Shown here: piece by piece, positions 57,120 through 64,000 of the stretch
Layout of the letters: the number at the start of each line of letters is the position of its first letter
Numbering within the stretch: position 1 is the stretch's first letter
Assembly (NCBI GenBank): GCA_942159475.1
Contig: OW804097.1
Location: 35,042,298-35,106,297, forward strand
Origin: Sthenelais limicola
Lineage: Eukaryota > Annelida > Polychaeta > Phyllodocida > Sigalionidae
DNA: 64,000 nt
Direction: 5' to 3'
The notes under the pieces: generated by a model
Database searches by the model: none
What the model saw: only the letters and a program-made list of their open reading frames with translations
Told to the model about the DNA's origin: nothing
Position numbers and translations under genes: made by a program

Positions 57120-58230
57120 ACTAAATTTTAGACCAAACTTCATGTTTGACTTTAGAAATGGTAATCTTGACTTTCACAAAGGTCATTGATAAGTTGCCTA
57201 ATTGGAAGTGTTCTTAGAACCCTGTCATATGCTTAAATTATGTAGTCAAGGGATAAATAGTCCCAGAGATATGAACCTAATATTCAAATTTAGATACAAA
57301 TTTTAGGTTTGATCATGAAAGGGATGACCTTGACCTTGATAAAAGTCCTTGATAAGATGGTTAATGGAAGTGCTCTCAGAGCCCTATCACATGCTTCAAT
57401 TGCGTAGCCAAGGGATACTTCAAGAGGTACATACCTATTTCTATAAGTTTAGATCTAAATTTCCGGTTTGACCTTGGAAATGGTGGCTGTGACCTTGACA
57501 AAGTTCATTGGTAAGTTGGTTAATGGAAGAGCTCTTGGAGCCCTATCAAATGCTTAAATTTTGTAGTTAAGGGATAAATAGTTCCAGAGATATGTATCAA
57601 TTACTCAAATTTTCACCAGAATTTCAGCTTTGACCTTGAAAATAGTGACCATGACCTTGACTAAGGTTATTGATAAGATGACTTATGGAAGAGCTCTCAG
57701 AGGCCTGTCACATGCTTAAATTTTGTAGTCAAGTAATAAATAGTTCCAGAGATACATACCTATTATTCAAATTTACATCAAAATTTCAGGTTTGACCTAG
57801 AAAATGATGACCTTGACCTTGACAAAGGTCATTCATAAGATGGTTAATGAATGTGCTATTGGAGGCCTATTAGATACTTAAATTATGTAGCCAAGCATTA
57901 CTTGCTTCCAGAGATACATACATATTGCTAAAAGTTTAGATCAAAATTTCTGGTTTGACCTTGGAAATTGTGACCTTGACCTTGACAAAGGTCATTGATA
58001 AGATGGTTAATGAAAGTGCTCACAGAGCTCTATCAGGTGCTCAAATTTTGTTGTCGAGGGATAAATATTCCCAGAGATATGTATCAATTACTCAAATTTT
58101 CACCAAAATATCAGCTTTGACCTTGAAAACAGTGACCATGACCTTGAAAAAGGTCATTGATAAGATGGCTAGTGGAAATGCTCTCAGAGGCCTGTCACAT
58201 GCATAAATTGTGTGGCCTAGGGATGAATAG
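57120..58230 (-). repeat. Right tandem array of about 160-bp units with TGACCT half-sites
   Basis: Half-site clusters at about 57185, 57345, 57500, 57665, 57825, 57985 and 58145, spacing close to 160 bp. Typical core TGACCTTGACCTTGACAAAG followed by GTCATTGATAAGATGG. Mirror image of 52445-53540. Confidence 0.88.
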
Positions 58231-58791
58231 TTCCTGAGATACAGGCTCGTATATTTAAATTGGATTTAACCAAAATTTAGAACAGAGTGAAAAGTAAGCC
58301 TTGGTTACTATAGCAACGCACATTCCAATGACACCTGGCATGGGTTCTTTTTCTTTCCCGTGATGTCACTTACTACTTATATGCAATAGGTTGTCATTTT
58401 TCCCTATTGTCCTATTTTTATAAGGGAAAATAGGATGTCACTTTCCAGAATGTTGCTATTTTTTGTACTTCAAGGTCATATATGGTGACCTTGACCTTGA
58501 TCAAGGTCATTGATTTGAAGTCTGCAGATAGCCATTATATACACCTTCATTATACCCAAGTTTGGTCACATTCCTGATAACAGTGTAGAAATGGGACCCT
58601 AAAAACCTAATTTCTGCTAGAGTACAAAAAAAACACAAGTTACCATGGAAACGTTCCATTTGAACCCCAAATCACCAACGGCCAGATGGCAGACAAGTAG
58701 ATTCTGATGATTCAAACTCCGTAGTATCAAAAAATCACCACCGCGAAAAATCCCCAGGGGGGGGGAGGGTTTTGGTACCTGGCCCATGGTC
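58230..58791. repeat. Terminal non-tandem part of the right arm
   Basis: Reverse complement of 51878-52445 with few differences. Contains the GGTGACCTTGACCTTGATCA cluster at about 58481 and a G-run at 58757-58767. Confidence 0.88.
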
Positions 58792-59348
58792 TAAATAGAC
58801 GCGACACGTAGAGAGACAGAAATCACCACAAATAGCAATACAGGAATAAAACAAATGATCACTAACACTCTCTAGAAGAATGAGTGGCAAAGTGCATAGG
58901 AAAATCACCTGGAATGAATTATCTTCCCTTTTAATTAATTTGTCTTATTTAGGTCCTTTACAATCATCACTAACACTTACAAAGTGGCAAAGTGATTTTA
59001 TCAATCGGACATACATGTCCTTTTATCAAGCACGGAAACTATTTCACTAACACTATGTACAATAAAAGTGGCAAAGTGAATTTAATAATTCTAATAGTAT
59101 ACTATATATCACTAACACTAATTGAAAGTGGCAAAGTGATCAATAAATCTGTTATATATGTCAATTTTTGTTAATAAGAAACAAACTCAGAAATAATCAC
59201 TAACACTATATACAAACAAAAGTGGCAAAGTGAATTTCATGTACACTCTCATGAATTGTATTAAGTACAGCTTCATCTTGGCCCGGCAGAACTAGCCCCG
59301 AAAAGGGGAGTCGGTACCCAAGTTTAAATAAAATCCTTAAAAAAAAAT
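58792..59348 (+). mobile_element. Retroposon 3' region with five iterated hairpins and poly(A)
   Basis: Five copies of TCACTAACACT, a 4-14 nt loop, then AGTGGCAAAGTGA at 58858, 58965, 59043, 59107 and 59196. Then a GCCCCGAAAAGGGG hairpin at about 59294, AATAAA at 59326 and an A-run (59338-59347). Probably the 3' UTR of the LINE whose coding end is at 51823, now separated by the inverted-repeat element. It could instead be an unrelated retroposon. Confidence 0.6.
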
Positions 59349-60180
59349 GATATTTTCAACTGTTTCTTGAAATTCTATGGAATATAATGAAGGCAGAATC
59401 AATTTGTATACCTATATCATCATGACCTTGATTGACCTACAAATCCACATAATGAAATTAATTCCATATTTACTAATAAGCCCTTGAGGGCCGTCGAATA
59501 ACGTGACATGCTTAAAAAATCAGCACTTTTGTCCCACCTTCAAGTTCAAGACACTACCAGGCCTATGATAATACAAGAAGGATAATTTTAAATGATCATA
59601 AATATACATTGATGTGAGGGCTATTAATAATGATATTTTTTATGAATACATATTAGTTCAGTAAAAATAGGGTTCGACCTAGGAAAAATTGCAACAAAAG
59701 GTTTCTCAATGATTTTGGGTAGTATGAGTGTCCCTTATTAACATACTAAAAGTCTAGAAAAATCTAGGATGGGGAACATGCCCCAAATCACCAAAAACAA
59801 AATGGCTGCTGCTAAAACTTTGTAATGCCATAATTCAGTATAAAATCAACATGTATTCAAATGTAAATACATTTTCTTAATGTTTGCAGGCATGGGGAAT
59901 GCAATGAAATAAGAACTAAGTCAATATAATCAATATTTAGCAAGTTAGTGTACTGATATATGAAAGACATTACAAGAAAACTGTCCTGCAAATGCATCCT
60001 GTGAAGTGAAAAATCTAAGTCTCATTTAGTCAGATTTTACTTGACCAAAGCTATTAGCTAACATCTTTCCACTAAACATACTATCATAAGTACCACTGTG
60101 ATACCTGAGATAAGGAAACACCCTGGTTTTAGGGATGCAAGTTTCTGGTGTTGTTATTGGCTCATTATGTATGGGGAGCG
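59349..60180. other. No gene seen
   Basis: AT-rich, no supported feature. Confidence 0.5.
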
Positions 60181-60380
60181 GATTGGGGTTGAAAAGACCT
60201 GGGGTTGAAAAGACTAGGGGTTGAAATGACCCGGGGTTGAAACGACCTGGGGTTGAAATGACCTGGGGGGAAATGACCAGGGGTTGAAATGACCTGGGGG
60301 GAAAAGACCAGGGGTTGAAAGTTCCAGGTGGGAAAATACCAGGGGTTGAAAGTTCCTGTTACCGTAGAGACCACCCTTAA
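60181..60380 (-). repeat. Minisatellite E, inverted, ending in a family D-type terminus
   Basis: GGGGTTGAAAAGACCT and GGGGTTGAAATGACC units, then GGGGTTGAAAGTTCC, then GTTACCGTAGAGACCACCCT at 60359. The last segment equals a D-type terminal repeat (AGGGTGGTCTC inverted). Confidence 0.88.
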
Positions 60381-61018
60381 GAGTGCAACAGGAAAACTTG
60401 CGCAAACCCCGCTTGAGTGTATCCCATATTCATATCACAACTACCATATTTAATGAGGAAATCATATCGTGCGGTCCACTGTGACGGAAAACTGTACATA
60501 ATAAACCGCAATATAATGATGTGCATGTTACCGACGTGATAACAACCTAAGTGTTGAAATAAAAACAAGTATCAATTTAACGGTAGGACTACAATGGATG
60601 TTATTTCCAAGCGGCCAATAACAAAGTCATTTCATTAGTTCCAAGGTCACATTACGGGTAATGTTACAGTTATTCGTGTCCAAGGAATGTTAATGTATGT
60701 GATCACGGTTTTTTCTAAACCAATTGTAAATTCTATGTCACGATATCATCGCAGTTTGTCACATACATGTCTAATTCCATGGTATCAAAGTTGGAGATTT
60801 GAATCAAATAGGCCAGTTAAACAATCGAGTCAGTGCAAACTTGCTTTTCTGAGAAATTGTTGACGTTTTTTCAAACTTGTTAGATTTGTTTAATTGTAAT
60901 TACAAGTACGACATTTAAACTTTTGATGGTGTGAATGTTAATTTGCAAGTAAGAATCCTGATCTATTTATCTATTCCATCCTTGCGTTCATTCATCATCT
61001 ATCAATCTATTTATCTAT
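60381..61018. other. No gene seen
   Basis: No supported feature. Confidence 0.5.
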
Positions 61019-61110
61019 ATATTCAATTCAATTCAATTCAAACATTCTTTATTGTCATTTTTGTATAAAACAATTTTGGTAGACCAATTCTGGCGTGCAG
61101 ATCTTCCTAT
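61019..61110 (-). mobile_element. Probable LINE 3' end with (TTGAA)n tail
   Basis: On the minus strand, GGGCGCCATAGGAAG through ACAATAAAGAATGTT ends in TTGAATTGAATTGAATTGAA. Same tail type as 40700-40735. No coding sequence retained. Confidence 0.45.
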
Positions 61111-61480
61111 GGGCGCCATTACATCATTTCGTGTTAGGGACAATATGGCAGAAAACATTAATATAATAGAGTTAACATGAATAGTAACATCAATAGTCTC
61201 ATCCAGTGATGAGGAACGATAACCAGTTTTGAGAGCTAAGCAACACGCCTAATGCCAATATTATGATGTTGCCAGGCTGATTTACGATAAAGTTGATCCG
61301 AGATTAAACATATGTAGCAAACGCTTACGAAATTTTATAGAAACATGGAAGGTAGCGAAAGGCATCATACTCATAAAGACAACTTGAGGTACATGGGCAT
61401 TAGCATGTGTGTATATATATATCTCGTCATCTATGATTATATCCATTTACCCTAATATTCTATCCTGATCTTCTATCTAT
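61111..61480. other. No gene seen
   Basis: No supported feature. A weak box C/D-like spacing near 61206-61285 was examined and rejected. Confidence 0.45.
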
Positions 61481-61625
61481 TTATCTATCTATCCATCCAT
61501 CCATCCATCTGTTCATACATCCATCCATCTATCTCTCGATCGATCTATCATCTATCCATCTATCTATCTATCTATCTATCTATCTCTCTATCCACCCATT
61601 CATCTATCCATCAATCTGTCTGTCC
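61481..61625. repeat. Tetranucleotide microsatellite (ATCT/ATCC)n
   Basis: Blocks of ATCTATCT and ATCCATCC, imperfect, ending in CTGTCTGTCC. Confidence 0.95.
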
Positions 61626-62360
61626 ATATATCTGCGAAAACAGGTCTTATGTGCTTGGATATGAAATGTAAAATGTGTTTTAGGACATAATATGCTGCAA
61701 AAATTATGTTGATACAAAAAACAGAAGCCGAGATATGAAGTTCTGAAATATGATGTGTTGAAATGGGGTAAATAGCCAAAACTGCTGTACGGTTTTTACT
61801 TGCCGAACTTTAGTTAAACCCTTATATGATTTCAAAATGTGCATCATTTAATAATTAAAATTAATCAATTAAATAATATATTGCCATTTTTCTGAAAATT
61901 TAAGTAATTCAAATCTGTTTTCAGTATCTTAATCATCAGAAAATTCTCTTTTGACTTTATTTAAATTTGAAACAATTTGATGACATATAGGTTTCCATGG
62001 AAACCAGAATCCTGTTAAACGTCATTATTGATGATTTGGACGTTCCATTGAATTCATGGTTACCATGGCAACACTAACAAAATTTTCTCCAAAGTTTTCC
62101 GCCACGCTATAATCTGTGAAAAATTTCATTTTCAATGGTTTTTTGAGTAAACTTTGTGTTTTTAACAGTTTTCCTGTTAAATAATGCCCCTAGGGCTATC
62201 CAAGTAAAAACCTATAAGACCCATAATCGCAGAGCAGGTCACGTATGTTGTCCAATGAATCAAAAGAATCTCTAATCTATCTATCGAGGGCCTTTATTTG
62301 TAATAACAAAATCTATTTACGTCATCGACCCATTTATCAATCTACTTATATATCTGTCCG
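61626..62360. other. No gene seen
   Basis: AT-rich with GTTTCCATGGAAAC (perfect 14-bp palindrome at about 61991) and GGTTACCATGGCAAC at about 62060. Confidence 0.5.
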
Positions 62361-62862
62361 TCAATGGAGGATTTTCATAGCTACCATTTTGAATCTTGAT
62401 TCGCATGGAATTATGGGACTAATGATACAGTGTAAAATCTATAGAAAACATGCCATGTTCAGCATGGTATATTTATCAGTGTTCTAATGCCAATATTCAT
62501 GTGTTTTACATGTTTCCATAACACAAGTCTCGATCTTTCCCATCATCCATTTGGTTTTCATAGATCATTTTTACAAGCTATGAGTGAGTGAGTGAGATTG
62601 GTTGCTTTACGCCCTTATCAACACATTTAAGAGTGTTTTACCAAGGGCGGGACAGCTGAGTGGGAGGCAGTTTATCATACCCAGGAAAAAGAGATAGATA
62701 AGAGAGAGACAGAGAAAAAAGACAGATATTCTTGCAATTTTCAATAAAAATGTTGCTAAATATCTGTATGTCAGATAATATCTGCATGTCAGATTTCAAC
62801 AGAATCCATCCCAGGATGCACTGTAACGGACATGCGCAGTGGCACATGCAAATCCTCTATTA
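62361..62862 (+). mobile_element. MITE family I, interrupted by a short insertion
   Basis: CAATGGAGGATTTTCATAG to CACATGCAAATCCTCTATT. The expected internal junction (CAAGCTATGA...TATTCTTGCAATTTT) is split at about 62582-62728. Confidence 0.87.
62582..62728 (+). mobile_element. SINE-like insertion, GAGTGAGTGAGT...TTTACGCC type
   Basis: GAGTGAGTGAGTGAGATTGG then TTGCTTTACGCCC and AAGGGCGGGACAGCTGAG. The lead resembles a repeat widespread in molluscan genomes (GAGTGAGTGAGTTTGGTTTTACG-type, from memory). It breaks the family I copy cleanly and is younger than it. The 3' part is GA-rich. Confidence 0.5.
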
Positions 62863-62877
62863 ACCTTGTTTTCTATC

Positions 62878-63115
62878 TGGGTCAGATTTTCAGAAAATAA
62901 ACAATTGGCAGCTGTACACATTTAGTAAATTCTGCTAAATTAGGCTGCAAGTTGGTCAATACAAGGTAAATTCGAGTATATATTCGGTATTGCATTGATT
63001 CTAGGAATCTGTTTGGTTAGGTTGAACTGTATTTTAAACTTTATATTCCTCCAATTTGGGTTATTTGAGAGGATTGATGAAGGTGAATTGTACATTTTCC
63101 GAAAATCTGATCCAT
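62878..63115 (-). mobile_element. MITE family A, subfamily A1, next to a candidate exon
   Basis: TGGGTCAGATTTTCAG to CCGAAAATCTGATCCAT. Its right end is 10-20 bp before the candidate splice acceptor at 63124/63134. Confidence 0.9.
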
Positions 63116-63134
63116 GTATTCCAGGTGTGAGCAG

Positions 63135-63379
63135 ATGACCACTTGCTCAAGATGCGGGATAAGAAGGTGCGCAGCAAGATAGAAGAATCGTCACCCAGTC
63201 GCACCCCGCCACCTATTGCTGGCCAGCGGCGATCTGAATCCTGCAAACAACGCCGTCTGGAGAGTGAAGATGCAATCCAGGCCATCTATGACTGCCAGCA
63301 GGAAGAGAGAGATGATGATGAGTTGCCTGGGCAGCAGCAGAGTACGGTGCTCACAGATGTCACCGCTGACAATAGACCG
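63135..63379 (+). CDS. Candidate internal exon of an unrecognised host protein
   Basis: An open segment of about 82 codons, GC-richer than all neighbouring DNA. It is bounded by an acceptor-like TGTGAGCAG (63126-63134; a nearer TTCCAG at 63119-63124 would bring an in-frame TGA) and an excellent donor, GACC|GTAAGTG, at 63379/63380. The protein is charged and polar: LLKMRDKKVRSKIEESSPSR, PPPIAGQRRSESCKQRR, EDAIQAIYDCQQEERDDDE, then QQQSTVLTDVTADNRP. The basic, proline/serine-rich first half and acidic second half look like a disordered or cytoplasmic region. I do not recognise the family, see no domain, and the gene's other exons are outside or unrecognised. An apparent start near 63143 is TTG, so no initiation is claimed. 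Confidence 0.5.
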
Positions 63380-63467
63380 TAAGTGAAAAAAATACAAAAA
63401 ATACAGACAGCACTTATAGCAATAATCTAGCTGAGTCTTTCTTTTGCAAATGTTTGAAATATAATGA

Positions 63468-63530
63468 ATAGGGGATGTGCAACTGCGCATGTCTGTCACA
63501 GTGCATTCTGGGGTGGATTGTAATGAAATC
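63468..63530 (-). mobile_element. Family I end fragment
   Basis: AATAGGGGATGTGCAACTGC and GCATGTCTGTCACAGTGC match one end of family I in reverse. Similarity ends where the next repeat begins. Confidence 0.7.
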
Positions 63531-63531
63531 T

Positions 63532-64000
63532 ATGGAAAGCCATTTATACATGTTATGAATTAACCCCAAACCGGGAGAATTAGTAGGCTAACCCGGAAAA
63601 TGACTGACGAATTCACCATTGAAAAAGCATGCGAACTGGGGAATTTCGTTCCGGGTTAGCCGAGAATTAGAAACTAAATTGGAAACTTCCTAAAATTCCC
63701 AAATTGTGCTTTTTAATATTCAGCTAATCTTCCCTTTCCATCATTTCTATTTAGACTTCATCAATTCCTGACTGGGGCATAGCTTTTGTTAATTCACTCC
63801 GAGCTGACCCGTAATTTTCTAGACACCTTGCTACTTCGGAAAATACCAAATACTACCATACTTCTAAATATATTTTTAATGGTGTATTCTTCATGTTCCT
63901 ATGGTAAAATGTTCATACATCGGTTCATATGATATAAATTACTATGGAAGGCCAATTATACATGTAATGAATTAACCCTAAATCAGGAGAATTAGTAGGC
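63532..64000 (+). repeat. Direct repeat of about 411-bp period, truncated by the window end
   Basis: CTATGGAAAGCCATTTATAC, ATG(T/A)AATGAATTAACCC and GGAGAATTAGTAGGC at about 63530-63592 recur at about 63942-64000. The interval also contains CCGGGTTAGCC and an inverted GGCTAACCCGG. The end lies beyond the window. Confidence 0.75.

Larger units (their letters stand above)
51878..58791. mobile_element. 6.9-kb giant inverted-repeat element
   Basis: Starts GACCATGGGCCAGGTACC and ends with its reverse complement GGTACCTGGCCCATGGTC. TA lies on both sides (ATTA|GACC and GGTC|TAAA), so a TA target is possible. Outer arms of about 1.7 kb, 51878-53540 and 57120-58791, are nearly identical by eye. An inner, more diverged arm pair lies at 54180-54555 and 56712-57050. 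Between and within them lie the pieces of a DIRS-like gene. No DNA transposase was recognised, so what mobilises it is unknown. Confidence 0.88.

Noticed and set aside
52465..58206. Paired about 80-93-codon frames (LTKVIDKM... repeats) in the giant element arms
   Set aside because: The frames are translations of the half-site tandem repeat, interrupted by stops between units and present as mirror images in both arms. The DNA motif explains them better than a protein.
61206..61285. Possible box C/D snoRNA
   Set aside because: GTGATGA and CTGA boxes are about 80 nt apart, but there is no terminal stem and such boxes occur by chance.
1..64000. tRNA or rRNA genes
   Set aside because: Reading for A/B-box words (GGTTCGA-type) and conserved rRNA segments gave no cloverleaf or rRNA match. 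GGTTCAAATGG near 52008 lies in the inverted arm without tRNA structure.
1..64000. CRISPR array or prokaryotic system
   Set aside because: No direct repeats with unique spacers of constant length; the content (LINEs, MITEs, DIRS, AATAAA tails) is eukaryotic.

Overview
The window looks like repeat-dense, AT-rich, non-coding DNA from a marine invertebrate, most likely a lophotrochozoan and possibly a mollusc. The reasons are the mixture of short foldback/MITE families, non-LTR retrotransposon ends, a DIRS-type (tyrosine-recombinase) retroelement, and one short GAGTGAGTGAGT...TTTACGCC insertion that resembles a repeat common in gastropod and bivalve genomes. The species is not identifiable from sequence alone. 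No bacterial or organellar genes, CRISPR arrays, rRNA or convincing tRNA genes were found. The only host coding candidate is one exon-like segment near the right edge (63135-63379).

Layout. 0.1-9.3 kb: several copies of MITE family A (about 240 bp), a long-period tandem array built on GTTAGTTCCGAAC pairs (2.2-3.9 kb), first copies of family B (about 400 bp), and a GC-richer patch at 8.3-8.8 kb. 9.3-12.7 kb: nested foldback elements G and H with a GGGTGTGAGGGAGAA minisatellite, then a family D MITE. 13.1-14.4 kb: a 5'-truncated L1/Tx1-like LINE on the minus strand. 15-22 kb: further MITEs, a pyrimidine tract, and a family A copy reduced to a palindrome of its two termini. 22.6-23.7 kb: a frameshifted non-LTR reverse transcriptase fragment. 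25.1-26.0 kb: a PIF/Harbinger-like element with TTA target duplications. 27-40 kb: families A, B, F (CCGAT-rich palindromes), I and several single-copy inverted-repeat elements. 40.9-44.2 kb: a dense MITE cluster ending in a 97-unit array of a 12-bp satellite that grows out of the terminal repeat of a family D MITE. 44.7-50.2 kb: more A, B and I copies.

50.5-60.4 kb is the most unusual part. A 6.9-kb element (51878-58791) has inverted arms of about 1.7 kb that are nearly identical by eye. They consist largely of about 160-bp tandem units, each carrying clustered TCAAGGTCA/TGACCT nuclear-receptor-type half-sites. Its centre holds a decayed DIRS-like gene (pre-RT, RT, RNase H and tyrosine recombinase remnants). 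The element appears to split a non-LTR retrotransposon whose C-terminal coding end lies on the left (51482-51823). The candidate 3' UTR, with five iterated hairpins and a poly(A) tail, lies on the right (58792-59348).

Functionally the window is transposon biology: nested insertions, terminal-repeat expansion into satellite DNA, and arrays of potential transcription-factor sites carried by mobile DNA. Coordinates of repeat edges are by eye and are usually good to a few bases, but less so for diverged copies.
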